Both the position numbers and the translations under genes were made by a program. The notes under the pieces were generated by a model that saw only the letters and a list, made by a program, of their open reading frames with translations, was not told where the DNA came from and made no database searches. A stretch of DNA of 64,000 nucleotides from NCBI GenBank assembly GCA_017443345.1, contig JAFSNR010000015.1, positions 1-64,000 of the forward strand. Direction: 5' to 3'. Each line of letters starts with the position of its first letter. Position 1 is the first letter of the stretch. This document shows, piece by piece, positions 39,632 to 48,348 of the stretch. This DNA comes from Prevotella sp. (GTDB lineage Bacteria; Bacteroidota; Bacteroidia; Bacteroidales; Bacteroidaceae).

Positions 39632-40405
39632 TTATTTGATGATGGTGCCTGCTTTTCCGTCGATAGCAGTGGCGAGGGTGATGATGACCTCTTTAACGCC
39701 TGCATCGATGGCAGCGAGGGCGTTCTCGATCTTGGGGAGCATGCCTCCGCTGATGGTGCCGTCGGCCTGATATCTCGCAAAATCCTCACGTGTGATGGTT
39801 GGGATGACTGAGTCATCGTCATCAGGATTGCGCAGGACACCTTTTTTCTCGAAACTGAAGATAAGTGTCACATCGTAGTAGCTAGCCAGAGCCTTGGCCG
39901 TCTCACTGGCGATAGTATCAGCATTGGTGTTGAGGATGTTTCCCTCACCGTCGTGGGTCAGGGGTGCCATCACGGGGGTGATGCCTTCCTCGATAAGCTT
40001 GCTGAGCATCAGACCGTTAGCCTTGTCAACATCGCCTACGAAACCGAAGTCGACACCATTTTTGATGGGGCGCTTATGCGAACGGATGACGTCCATATCA
40101 GCACCTGTGAGTCCCAGGGCATTGACACCATTGGCCTGCAGACGAGCCACGAGGTTCTTATTGACGAGTCCGCCATAGACCATGGTGACCACACTGAGCA
40201 TATCGGCATCCGTAATACGACGGCCGTTCACCATCTTCGACTCAATGCCAAGACGCTCTGCCATCTTGGTGGCTTTGCGGCCTCCACCATGCACCAGCAC
40301 TTTCTTGCCCTCAATGGCACTGAAGTCCTTGAGCAGTTGTGAGAGCTGGGCCTCGTCTTCGACGATAGCTCCACCTACCTTTACGATCGTTAGCTTTTCT
40401 TTCAC
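39632..40405 (-). CDS. argB: Acetylglutamate kinase
   Basis: 257 residues, starting with GTG. Amino-acid kinase fold: 'IVKVGGAIVEDE' (Lys of KxGG near residue 9), 'VLVHGGGRKATKMAERLG' and 'VNGRRITDADMLSVV', the N-acetylglutamate-binding part. It phosphorylates N-acetylglutamate in arginine synthesis. It is the last gene of topA-aroK-speA-argB; pairing with arginine decarboxylase (speA) links arginine supply to polyamine production. The GTG lies inside a GGTAAAAGG-type repeat tract that fills the 26-bp gap to speA. Confidence 0.92.
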   Translation of the reverse strand: MKEKLTIVKVGGAIVEDEAQLSQLLKDFSAIEGKKVLVHGGGRKATKMAERLGIESKMVNGRRITDADMLSVVTMVYGGLVNKNLVARLQANGVNALGLTGADMDVIRSHKRPIKNGVDFGFVGDVDKANGLMLSKLIEEGITPVMAPLTHDGEGNILNTNADTIASETAKALASYYDVTLIFSFEKKGVLRNPDDDDSVIPTITREDFARYQADGTISGGMLPKIENALAAIDAGVKEVIITLATAIDGKAGTIIK

Positions 40406-40437
40406 CCTTTTACCTTTTTACCCTTTTACCTTTACTC
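40403..40437. repeat. ACCTTTTTACCC-type repeat tract at the speA/argB junction
   Basis: Plus strand reads repeated TTTTACC(C/T) units of 7-9 bp. The tract contains the argB GTG start and the end of speA. Similar tracts occur at 22633-22660, 25008-25041 and 45809-45838. Confidence 0.6.
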
Positions 40438-42324
40438 CAGATATGTGTAGCCGTAAAGACCTGAACGGTAGTTACTGAGGAACTCTTTACCCTCTTCGAG
40501 GGAGATCTTGCCCTGCTTCACACTCTTGGCCACCCATACTTCGAGCTGGCGAACCAGCTTCTTGGGATTATACTGCACATATTCGAGTACCTCTTCCACC
40601 GTCTCACCGTCGATGATCTGGTCAATATGATAGGTGCCGTCCTTTTCTGAGATATGTACAGCATTGGTGTCGCCAAAGAGGTTGTGCATGTCACCCAGGA
40701 TCTCCTGATAGGCACCAACGAGGAACACGCCCAGATAATAGGGCTCATTCTTCTTGAGCGCATGAACAGGAAGTGAATGGGTATTATGACGATTCGTCGT
40801 GAAGTTGGCAATCTTACCATCGCTGTCGCAGGTAATGTCCTGGATGGTGGCATTACGTGTAGGACGCTCGTCGAGTCGCTGGATGGGCATGATGGGGAAC
40901 ACCTGGTCGATGGCCCATGAGTCGCTGAGGCTCTGGAAGAGTGAGAAGTTGCAGAAATACTTGTCTGCCAACAGCTTGTCGATTTTCATCAGCTCTTCAG
41001 GGATATGCTTCAGGCTCTTGGCGAGAGCATGGATCTCATGACACACGCTCCAGTACATCGCCTCCACCTCTGCACGCGTCTTCAGGTCGACGATACCATG
41101 CGAGAACAGGTCGAGCACCTCCTCACGGATCTGCTCAGCATCGTGCCAGTCCTCAAGCACATTACGTGGCGAGAGGTTGTCCCAGATCTCATAGAGATCC
41201 TTCACCAGCTGGTGACTGTTCTCGTCGGGCTCGAACTCCTCAGGCATCTCAGGCAGAGAGGCCGTCTCCAGCACGTCGATGACGAGTACGGAGTGGTGGG
41301 CTGCCAGTGAGCGTCCACTCTCAGTGATGATATTGGGATGGGGAAGACCGTTCTTGTTAGCTGCATCCACGAAAGTGTAGATACAGTCGTTGACGTATTC
41401 CTGAATGGAGTAGTTCACAGACGATTCACTCGATGGTGAGCGAGTACCATCATAGTCGACGCCCAGACCACCACCGCAATCTACGAAGTCCACGTTATAT
41501 CCCATCTTATGCAGTTGGATATAGAATTGCGAAGCTTCGCGGAGAGCTGTCTGGATACGACGAATCTTGGTAATCTGAGAGCCGATATGGAAATGAATCA
41601 GGCGCAAACAGTCGCGCATGTCCTTCTTGTCGAGCAGTTCAAGGGCCTCCAGCAATTCAGCACTGGTCAGTCCGAACTTCGAGGCGTCGCCACCACTTTC
41701 CTCCCATTTGCCAGAACCAGAAGAGGCCAGCTTGATACGGATACCGATATTGGGTCGGATATTCATCTTCTTGGCTTCACGGGCGATGATCTCGAGTTCG
41801 TTCATCTTCTCTACCACGATGAAGATCTGTTTACCCATCTTCTGGGCCAACAGGGCAAGCTCGATGTAACTCTGGTCCTTATAACCATTGCAAACGATGA
41901 TTGAATCGCTCTGGCACTGCATGGCAATGACAGCATGCAGCTCAGGCTTTGAACCAGCCTCAAGACCCAGATTGAATTTACGGCCATGAGAGATGATCTC
42001 CTCTACCACGGGCTGCATCTGGTTGACCTTGATGGGATAGACCACGTAATTATCGCCTTTGTAGTCGTATTCCTCACTGGCCTTCTTGAAACAACTCCAG
42101 GTCTTTTCGATCCGGTTGTCCAGGATGTCTGGGAAACGGAGTAATACTGGAGGCGTGACATCACGCAATGCCAGTTCGTCCATCACTTCACGCAAGTCAA
42201 TCTGCGTATTATTCTTACAAGGAGTGACATAGACATCGCCTTTGTCGTTGATGCCAAAATAGGAAGTGCCCCAACCGTTGATGTTGTAGAGCTCCTTCGA
42301 ATCTTCAATGGTCCATTTCTTCAT
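40432..42324 (-). CDS. speA: Biosynthetic arginine decarboxylase
   Basis: 630 residues, the usual length of SpeA. The PLP-binding Lys is in 'VVYPIKVNQMQPVVEEI' (about residue 99). Other marks: 'GLEAGSKPELHAVI', 'LRLIHFHIGSQI', 'VDCGGGLGVDYDGT' (glycine-rich PLP phosphate site) and 'VFLVGAYQEILGDMHNLFGD' near the C-terminus. It makes agmatine from arginine, the first step to putrescine and spermidine. It has no signal peptide. It sits 21 nt after aroK and 26 nt before argB, so it is part of the topA operon by spacing. Confidence 0.95.
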   Translation of the reverse strand: MKKWTIEDSKELYNINGWGTSYFGINDKGDVYVTPCKNNTQIDLREVMDELALRDVTPPVLLRFPDILDNRIEKTWSCFKKASEEYDYKGDNYVVYPIKVNQMQPVVEEIISHGRKFNLGLEAGSKPELHAVIAMQCQSDSIIVCNGYKDQSYIELALLAQKMGKQIFIVVEKMNELEIIAREAKKMNIRPNIGIRIKLASSGSGKWEESGGDASKFGLTSAELLEALELLDKKDMRDCLRLIHFHIGSQITKIRRIQTALREASQFYIQLHKMGYNVDFVDCGGGLGVDYDGTRSPSSESSVNYSIQEYVNDCIYTFVDAANKNGLPHPNIITESGRSLAAHHSVLVIDVLETASLPEMPEEFEPDENSHQLVKDLYEIWDNLSPRNVLEDWHDAEQIREEVLDLFSHGIVDLKTRAEVEAMYWSVCHEIHALAKSLKHIPEELMKIDKLLADKYFCNFSLFQSLSDSWAIDQVFPIMPIQRLDERPTRNATIQDITCDSDGKIANFTTNRHNTHSLPVHALKKNEPYYLGVFLVGAYQEILGDMHNLFGDTNAVHISEKDGTYHIDQIIDGETVEEVLEYVQYNPKKLVRQLEVWVAKSVKQGKISLEEGKEFLSNYRSGLYGYTYLE

Positions 42325-42345
42325 TCTAACAGTTGTCAGGGTTTA

Positions 42346-42873
42346 TTAAACTTTCAGCAGCTCGCGGATATTCTCGACGCTGATTCTGATTTTCTCGTAG
42401 TTGTCCATCAGGCTGACATCCAAGATGTACTTGGCCTTGGTGTAGTAGGGCTCACGCTTCTCCAGCTGTTCGCGGATGAAGGTAATCAGTTGCTCATGAC
42501 TCTTGCCTCTCAGCAGCGGACGGTCGTTCTTGCTCATCGCCAGATGCTTGTAGAGCACCTCTGGGTCGGCCTTCAGATAAACCACCTGTCCCTGTTGGTT
42601 CAGGTAGTCCATATTGTCGAAGAAACAAGGTGTTCCGCCTCCGCAGCTGATGATGACATTCTCGAACTCAGCCACTTCGTGGAGCATGTTATACTCAATC
42701 TTGCGGAATCCCTCTTCGCCACGTTCTTCAAAGATCTGTGCGATCGACTTGCGCATCCTGTTCTCGATATACCAGTCGAGGTCATAGAATATGATGCCGA
42801 GTTCCTTCGCCAGTGCCTTGCCGACGGTGGTCTTGCCAGCACCCATATAGCCTATGAGGATGATTCGCGTCAT
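42346..42873 (-). CDS. aroK: Shikimate kinase
   Basis: 175 residues. Walker A 'GYMGAGKTTVGKAL' (about 8-21), the shikimate-binding Asp in 'FYDLDWYIENR', 'RKIEYNMLHEVAEFENVIISCGGGTP' (GGG motif), and the lid Arg in 'NDRPLLRGKSHEQL'. It phosphorylates shikimate on the route to chorismate and aromatic amino acids. The start lies 1 nt after the topA stop. Confidence 0.93.
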   Translation of the reverse strand: MTRIILIGYMGAGKTTVGKALAKELGIIFYDLDWYIENRMRKSIAQIFEERGEEGFRKIEYNMLHEVAEFENVIISCGGGTPCFFDNMDYLNQQGQVVYLKADPEVLYKHLAMSKNDRPLLRGKSHEQLITFIREQLEKREPYYTKAKYILDVSLMDNYEKIRISVENIRELLKV

Positions 42874-42874
42874 G

Positions 42875-45187
42875 TCAGCCTTTCTTTACAGGTGTACTCT
42901 GGATCACCTTCATACACTCGTCGTAGGTCAGTTCCTTGGCTCTTTCGTGCATGGCCTTAGGCAGACGGTAATTCTTGCCGTCGTAAACCAGATAGGGGCC
43001 ATAGCGTCCGTTCATCACCTCCAGCTTCGGATCTTCCAGGAAGAACTTCATGTGCTTCTGGCTCTCCTCACGGCGCTTGTCCTGGATCAGGGCAATAGCC
43101 TCGTCGCGAGTGATAGCCATGGGGTCGCAGTCCTTGGGAAGTGAGGTGTACTTGCGGTCGTGGAGCACATAGGGCCCAAAACGGCCTGTGCCGATGGTGA
43201 TGGGCTTGTTCTCAAAGTCACCCAGGTTGCGTGGCAGCTTAAAGAGCTCGAGTGCCTCCTCGAGTGTGATGGTCTCGATGCTCTGCTCCTTGGGAAGTTG
43301 GGCAAACTGAGGCTTGTCCTTGTCCTCTGCACTACCAATCTGTACGACGGGTCCGAAACGGCCGATCTTCACGTAGACGGGTTTGCCTGTCTTTGGGTCA
43401 TTACCCAACTCTCGCTCTCCGGCCTTGTGCTCCTGACGGGCGTTCATGGTCTTCTCTACAGTTGGCTCGAAGCTCTTGTAGAACGCCTTCATCATGTCAG
43501 TCCATTTCTCATCGCCCTCGGCAATCTTATCGAAGTCCTGCTCCACCTTAGCGGTGAAATTGTAGTCCATAATCTCATTGAAGTTCTCCATCAGGAAGTC
43601 GTTCACCACGATACCGATATCTGTAGGAATAAGTTTGCCTTTCTCAGAGCCGATCAGTTCCTTACGTGATTTCTGACTGATCTGCTTGCCCTTCAACTGA
43701 TAGAGAGAGTAGGGGCGCTCTTCACCCTTCTTGTCACCCTTCTGCACATATTCGCGCTGCTGGATGGTGGAAATAGTGGGCGCATAGGTAGAAGGACGGC
43801 CGATGCCCAGCTCTTCCATCTTGTGAACAAGACTGGCTTCCGTATAGCGCTGTGGGCCTTGGCTGAATCGTTCTGTGGCAGCAATCTCACGACGAGTGAG
43901 CACCTCTCCTTTCTTCATAGGAGGCAGGATATGACCAAACTCGTCCTGCTGGTCGTCATCGTCGGATGACTCACGATAAACTTTGATGAAACCGTCGAAT
44001 TTTACAACTTCGCCCTGAGCGATGAATGTCTCGTCAGTGCCGCTGACCTCGATATTGACAGTCGTCTTCTCAATCTCAGCATCTGCCATCTGACTGGCAA
44101 TAGTACGCTTCCAGATGAGTTCATACAGACGCTTCTCCTGAGCCGTTCCCTCGATCTCCATCTGGTCCATATAGGTGGGACGAATAGCCTCGTGAGCCTC
44201 CTGTGCACCCTTGGCACTGGTGTGATACTGACGAACCTTACTGTAGTCTTCGCCATAAAGTCTGACGATTTCTCCCTTGCTGGCACCCAGACAAAGCTTA
44301 GAGAGGTTGACAGAGTCAGTACGCATGTAAGTGATTCGTCCGCTCTCGTACAGGTGCTGTGCCACCATCATGGTCTGGCTGACAGAGAAACCAAGTTTTC
44401 GGGCTGCTTCCTGCTGCAGAGTAGAGGTGGTGAATGGGGGAGCTGGTGTACGCTTTACGGGTTTCTTCTGGATACTCTCAACGGTGAAGGTGGCATCCTT
44501 GCACTTCTCGAGGAAGGCGATGACCTCAGCCTCCGTCTTGAAACGGTTGCCAAGCAGAGCCTTGACCTCTGAGGCAGAACCGTCAGGATTGGTAATGGCA
44601 AACACGCCATTGACACTATAATATACCTCGCTTTGGAAATTCTGGATCTCACGCTCGCGCTCTACAATCAGACGAACGGCTACACTCTGTACACGGCCTG
44701 CGGAAAGGGCTGGCTTGACCTTACGCCAGAGAACGGGCGAAAGCTTAAAGCCTACCAGACGGTCGAGTACACGACGAGCCTGCTGGGCATTCACCAGGTT
44801 CATGTCCAGATGGCGTGGATGCTCTATGGCTTCCAGAATGGCGGGTTTGGTAATCTCGTGGAAGACGATACGGTTGGTCTTCTTCTTATCAAGTCCCAGT
44901 ACCTCACACAGGTGCCAGGAGATAGCTTCTCCCTCACGGTCCTCATCGGATGCGAGCCATACTTTCTCGGCTTTGTCTGCTTTCGCGTGCAGATCGGCAA
45001 CAAGTTTTGTCTTCTCTTCTGGAATCTCGTATTCCGGTTCAAGCGTCTTGTCGTCGATGCTCAGCTCTTTCTTCTTCAAGTCACGGATGTGACCGTAACT
45101 CGACATGACCTTGAAGTCCTTTCCCAAGAATTTCTCGATGGTCTTCGCTTTGGCAGGAGACTCGACAATCACTAAGTTCTTTTGCAT
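42875..45187 (-). CDS. topA: DNA topoisomerase I
   Basis: 770 residues from MQKNLVIVESPAKAKTIEKFLG; the upstream in-frame extension overlaps the promoter. Toprim domain with the acidic 'SDEDREGEAISWHL' (about 79-92). The active-site Tyr lies in 'YESGRITYMRTDSVNLS' (about residues 280-296). C-terminal repeats such as 'RNLGDFENKPITIGTGRFGPYVLHDRKYTSLP' and 'GRYGPYLVYDGKNYRLP' are the short type found in Bacteroidetes TopA rather than four-cysteine zinc fingers. It relaxes negative supercoils. First gene of topA-aroK-speA-argB. Confidence 0.95.
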   Translation of the reverse strand: MQKNLVIVESPAKAKTIEKFLGKDFKVMSSYGHIRDLKKKELSIDDKTLEPEYEIPEEKTKLVADLHAKADKAEKVWLASDEDREGEAISWHLCEVLGLDKKKTNRIVFHEITKPAILEAIEHPRHLDMNLVNAQQARRVLDRLVGFKLSPVLWRKVKPALSAGRVQSVAVRLIVEREREIQNFQSEVYYSVNGVFAITNPDGSASEVKALLGNRFKTEAEVIAFLEKCKDATFTVESIQKKPVKRTPAPPFTTSTLQQEAARKLGFSVSQTMMVAQHLYESGRITYMRTDSVNLSKLCLGASKGEIVRLYGEDYSKVRQYHTSAKGAQEAHEAIRPTYMDQMEIEGTAQEKRLYELIWKRTIASQMADAEIEKTTVNIEVSGTDETFIAQGEVVKFDGFIKVYRESSDDDDQQDEFGHILPPMKKGEVLTRREIAATERFSQGPQRYTEASLVHKMEELGIGRPSTYAPTISTIQQREYVQKGDKKGEERPYSLYQLKGKQISQKSRKELIGSEKGKLIPTDIGIVVNDFLMENFNEIMDYNFTAKVEQDFDKIAEGDEKWTDMMKAFYKSFEPTVEKTMNARQEHKAGERELGNDPKTGKPVYVKIGRFGPVVQIGSAEDKDKPQFAQLPKEQSIETITLEEALELFKLPRNLGDFENKPITIGTGRFGPYVLHDRKYTSLPKDCDPMAITRDEAIALIQDKRREESQKHMKFFLEDPKLEVMNGRYGPYLVYDGKNYRLPKAMHERAKELTYDECMKVIQSTPVKKG

Positions 45188-45217
45188 ATTCTGTCTCGTT
45201 TTATTTCTTACGGGCTG

Positions 45218-45225
45218 CAAAAGTA
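45218..45225 (-). promoter_or_regulatory. -7 element for the topA operon
   Basis: Complement reads TACTTTTG, fitting TAnnTTTG, 30 nt before the topA ATG. No clear -33 TTG. Confidence 0.55.
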
Positions 45226-45274
45226 AACAAAAAACTCACTCCTACCTTATTTATATAGAGGAATTTTAGTTTTA

Positions 45275-45808
45275 TTAACAGTTTTGCACTAAGAAACGGT
45301 GAACAGCCTGTCGTATCGAGCGTAGTCCGAAGCGCTCTACATACACTTCTCTCAGTGGGATCCATGACAGATCGGCAGCGTCGTCAGCAGCCTTGATGGT
45401 TGCGTCATCGTCAACCTGACAAAGGAAAAATAGGTCGAGTGTGTGGATATCCATTCCAGAGTAACGGTAGACGTTGGGAATGGAGAAAAGGTATTTCACG
45501 GCGTCGGCACTGACGATGAGGCCCGTTTCTTCCTTGATCTCCCTGACCATTCCCTGTTCGGCGTTCTCTTCATTGTCTACGAAACCGCCTGGCAGGTCGA
45601 GCGTACCCTTGGCTGGTTCCTTTCCACGACGAGCCACCAGCAACTCGCCCTTACCGTTCAGGATAAAGGCGGCTGTTGAGGCTCGTGGGTTCTGGTAATA
45701 GGTGAATCCGCAGTTCGCACAGTGCCTGCTCAACTCGTTATGGATCTCAAAATCCTCACTGCCACACTTTGGACAGTAATGGAATAGTTCTAGTGGATGC
45801 TCTTTCAT
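45275..45808 (-). CDS. Nudix hydrolase with N-terminal zinc ribbon
   Basis: 177 residues. A zinc-ribbon-like 'CPKCGSEDFEIHNELSRHCANC' has two CxxC pairs (about 12-33). The Nudix box follows as 'GGFVDNEENAEQGMVREIKEETG' spread over about residues 75-97, matching GX5EX7REUXEEXGU. This layout resembles NADH pyrophosphatase-like or ADP-ribose pyrophosphatase-like Nudix enzymes, but the NudC SQPWPFPxS motif is absent, so the substrate is open. It is separated from the upstream esterase gene by a repeat tract of about 23 bp and may be cotranscribed with it. Confidence 0.85.
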   Translation of the reverse strand: MKEHPLELFHYCPKCGSEDFEIHNELSRHCANCGFTYYQNPRASTAAFILNGKGELLVARRGKEPAKGTLDLPGGFVDNEENAEQGMVREIKEETGLIVSADAVKYLFSIPNVYRYSGMDIHTLDLFFLCQVDDDATIKAADDAADLSWIPLREVYVERFGLRSIRQAVHRFLVQNC

Positions 45809-45838
45809 TTTTACCTTTCACTTTTCACCTTTCACTTC
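45809..45838. repeat. CTTTCACTTTTCACC-type repeat tract at a gene junction
   Basis: Plus strand has TTTACC, TTTCAC, TTTTCACC, TTTCAC units. The tract fills the gap between the esterase and Nudix genes and supplies the TGA stop of the esterase (45832-45834). Confidence 0.6.
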
Positions 45839-47289
45839 TCCCAATTGTCCGTGCGGAAGGGGAAGAGTGGCAGATTGCCACCATTCTTCACGTTGCCAAT
45901 CTGGAAGTTCTTGAAGCAATAGCGCACAGCCACAGGGTTCTTTACCTCTGGTGAACTGATTATAATGGCTTCGTCCCAATAGCCACCACCTTCTTGCCAG
46001 AAATGTCGGGCTGTAGCAGGATGGAACACCTTGTCCTCGCCTGCAATCTCAAAGCCCTGCATGTCCTCGAAGGGGGCATCTGTGTGGTAGTTGTCTTCCA
46101 GATGGATCATGATGGCATCACCCTTTACCTGCATGTCCTTGAATGACGGACTCTGATACATCAGTCCTTCAAAGCCGTAGTCGCGATTCAGGGCTGTATA
46201 GGCCAGACGTTCACCCACCTGCTGTTTCTGCGTAGGATGGATCTGGGTAAACTCGTAGGGATAGACCAGGTCGTTGATGCATATCAGCGAACTGTTGGGG
46301 ATGATCTTGGAAGCCTTATATTGTTGTTCGCGCAACAAGGCACCACTGATGGCATTGACATCGCCGTCATATTCATAAGGCGCAATCTGAACGAAATAGA
46401 AGGGGATCTCTCCCAAGCCGAACTGCGAACGCCACTGTTCTACCAACAGTTTCATGCGCTCAGAGTACTGGTCGCCTGGATCACCCACATTTGAACAACC
46501 CTGATAATAGAGGATACCCTTCACCGTGAAGTTCAGGATGGGGTTGAACGTACCGTTGCCCCAGAGTAGTGAACGATGATAGTCGTATTTCTCCCATTTC
46601 TTGCAGATTTCCACTGAGTCCGTAGGGTCGCTGGTAAATTTCTTCAGGTTTTCCTTCGTCAGCCAGCTCTCTACGCGCGTACCTCCTTTATTTGCTTCTA
46701 TGAGTCCGATGGGGATATTCAGTGCCTGATGCATGGTGCGTGCGAAGAAATAGCCAGTGGCAGAAAACTCTCCGACGGTCTTGGGAGAGCACTGGCGCCA
46801 TTCGCACTGCGCATCCTTCTGTGGCTCAGCACGCATCACGCTGGGAATCTTCACGCTTCTGACACCCTGATGGTTGGCAGCGTCGATGACAACCTGATTA
46901 TAGTCCTTCACAGGGCACATCCAGAATCCCTTGACGGGCATCTCCATGTTCGACTGTCCTGCACAGACCCAGACCTCACCTGCCACCACATTCTTGATGG
47001 TCAGTGGCTCACCATCGTCAAAGGTGATCGACAGTGGTTCATAACTGGCTTTTGGCGTCTTGACCTTCACCAGCCACTCACCGTTCTTGTCGGCCTTGGT
47101 ACTTACCACTTCATTTGTCCATGATACAGAGACCTTGACCGTTTTCCCAGGCTGTGCCCATCCCCATAGACGGGCATCTGTCTGCTGTTGCAATACCATG
47201 TTGTCACCAATCAGATGGGGCAACTTTACCTTGGCCTGTGCACTGAGAGTGAGTGCAGAAAGGACCAGAATAGTCAGAATTTTCTTCAT
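45832..47289 (-). CDS. Sialate O-acetylesterase (SGNH-like)
   Basis: 485 residues with a signal peptide (cleavage near SAQAK). The SGNH block I is 'VCAGQSNMEMPVKGF' (about 114-128) with the nucleophile Ser; 'IPIGLIEANKGGTRVESWL' gives block II/III residues, and 'PYEFTQIHPTQKQQVGERLAY' holds the catalytic Asp/His region (HPTQ). It removes O-acetyl groups from sialic acid or from xylan-type sugars outside the cytoplasm, helping host or plant glycan use. It is transcribed divergently from the alpha/beta hydrolase gene, which may also be an acetylesterase. Confidence 0.88.
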   Translation of the reverse strand: MKKILTILVLSALTLSAQAKVKLPHLIGDNMVLQQQTDARLWGWAQPGKTVKVSVSWTNEVVSTKADKNGEWLVKVKTPKASYEPLSITFDDGEPLTIKNVVAGEVWVCAGQSNMEMPVKGFWMCPVKDYNQVVIDAANHQGVRSVKIPSVMRAEPQKDAQCEWRQCSPKTVGEFSATGYFFARTMHQALNIPIGLIEANKGGTRVESWLTKENLKKFTSDPTDSVEICKKWEKYDYHRSLLWGNGTFNPILNFTVKGILYYQGCSNVGDPGDQYSERMKLLVEQWRSQFGLGEIPFYFVQIAPYEYDGDVNAISGALLREQQYKASKIIPNSSLICINDLVYPYEFTQIHPTQKQQVGERLAYTALNRDYGFEGLMYQSPSFKDMQVKGDAIMIHLEDNYHTDAPFEDMQGFEIAGEDKVFHPATARHFWQEGGGYWDEAIIISSPEVKNPVAVRYCFKNFQIGNVKNGGNLPLFPFRTDNWEK

Positions 47290-47319
47290 TTTTGTGATTT
47301 GGCTTTAAGTTTCTGCCTG

Positions 47320-47356
47320 CAAAGTTACGAAAATTAAAATAAAAAATGTACCTTTG
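47320..47356. promoter_or_regulatory. Overlapping divergent -7 elements (esterase / alpha-beta hydrolase)
   Basis: Minus -7 TAACTTTG (complement of 47320-47327) and plus -7 TACCTTTG (47349-47356), 21 bp apart. TGCAAAGTTAC and GTACCTTTGCA form a 10-of-11 inverted repeat. It is similar in layout to the pair at 11122-11159, but no -33 TTG is evident here. Confidence 0.6.
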
Positions 47357-47382
47357 CACCGTTGATTAACATAATTAAAACA

Positions 47383-48219
47383 ATGAACAGACTTAAAACA
47401 ATAGTAGTAACGATGCTGCTGACATGCACTATGGCTGCATTTGGACAGAAAGGAACAACAATGGATTTATGGCCTAAGGGCGCACCCAACTCAAATGGCG
47501 ACAGTAAGGACAAGGCTGAACTCACGGTCTATCTGCCTGATGCCAAGAAGGCTACAGGTCGTGCTGTGGTCTGCTGTCCTGGTGGGGGCTATTCTCATCT
47601 GGCGATGGATCATGAGGGTCATCAGTGGGCCACGTTCTTCAATAATCAAGGTATCGCCCTCATCGTTCTAAAGTATCGTATGCCTCACGGCAATCGTCTC
47701 GTTCCTATCTCTGACGCAGAGGAGGCCATCAAGACCGTCCGCAAGCACGCTACCGAGTGGCATATCGATCGTAACAATATCGGCATCATGGGTTTCTCGG
47801 CAGGAGGACACCTTGCCTCTACGATCGCTACTCATTCCAAAGGTGAGGCAGCGCCCAACTTCCAGATCCTGTTCTATCCTGTGATAACGATGGATATGGG
47901 TTTTACCCATAAGGGTTCGCACGATAACTTCCTGGGTGATGGACATTCGAAAAAGGAACTGCGTAAGCTGGAGGCTGACTTCAGCAACGATCTGCAGGTG
48001 AACCGTACGACGCCTCGTGCTTTCCTCGCTTTGAGCGACGACGACAAGGCTGTACCAGCAGCCAATGGTCTGAACTATTACCAACAGCTTTACAAGCACG
48101 ATGTGCCAGCCTCTATCCACATTTATCCTACGGGTGGTCATGGCTGGGGCTATCGCGAGAGCTTCACCTACCACTATCACGTGATATTCGAGTTGAAAGC
48201 CTGGCTGGAAAGCTTCTGA
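47383..48219 (+). CDS. Secreted alpha/beta hydrolase (carbohydrate esterase-like)
   Basis: 278 residues from MNRLKTIVVTMLL, which gives a signal peptide (cleavage near AAFGQ); the TTG 21 nt upstream is rejected. The oxyanion-hole segment is 'VVCCPGGGYSHLAMDHEG' (about 64-81); the nucleophile is Ser in 'IGIMGFSAGGHLAST' (about 132-146); the acid is Asp in 'LALSDDDKAVP'; the His is in 'YPTGGHGWGYR'. It resembles the acetylxylan-esterase/lipase-type hydrolases of Bacteroidetes. It is divergent from the sialate esterase and may work on the same acetylated glycans. Confidence 0.82.
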   Translation: MNRLKTIVVTMLLTCTMAAFGQKGTTMDLWPKGAPNSNGDSKDKAELTVYLPDAKKATGRAVVCCPGGGYSHLAMDHEGHQWATFFNNQGIALIVLKYRMPHGNRLVPISDAEEAIKTVRKHATEWHIDRNNIGIMGFSAGGHLASTIATHSKGEAAPNFQILFYPVITMDMGFTHKGSHDNFLGDGHSKKELRKLEADFSNDLQVNRTTPRAFLALSDDDKAVPAANGLNYYQQLYKHDVPASIHIYPTGGHGWGYRESFTYHYHVIFELKAWLESF

Positions 48220-48228
48220 TAATGAAAG

Positions 48229-48251
48229 ATGGCAACCATTGCGGTTGCCAT
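48229..48251. terminator. Bidirectional hairpin terminator
   Basis: ATGGCAACC (48229-48237) and GGTTGCCAT (48243-48251) form a perfect 9-bp stem with a 5-nt loop. T-rich runs lie on both sides. It separates the alpha/beta hydrolase gene from tRNA-Val. Confidence 0.75.
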
Positions 48252-48259
48252 TCTTTCTG

Positions 48260-48333
48260 TGTCGACACTTGGATTCGAACCAAGGACCCCCACCATGTCA
48301 AGGTGATACTCTAACCAGCTGAGCTATGCCGAC
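48260..48333 (-). tRNA. tRNA-Val (anticodon GAC)
   Basis: 74 nt without encoded CCA. A seven-pair acceptor stem (GTCGGCA/TGTCGAC, one G-T), D arm AGCTCAGCTGGTTAGAGT, anticodon loop TTGACAT (anticodon complement of 48297-48299), T arm with GGTTCGAATCC. It starts 15 nt after the TlpA-like gene on the same strand, with no visible promoter between, so it is probably cotranscribed. Confidence 0.93.
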
Positions 48334-48348
48334 GGGATGAAACTGCCT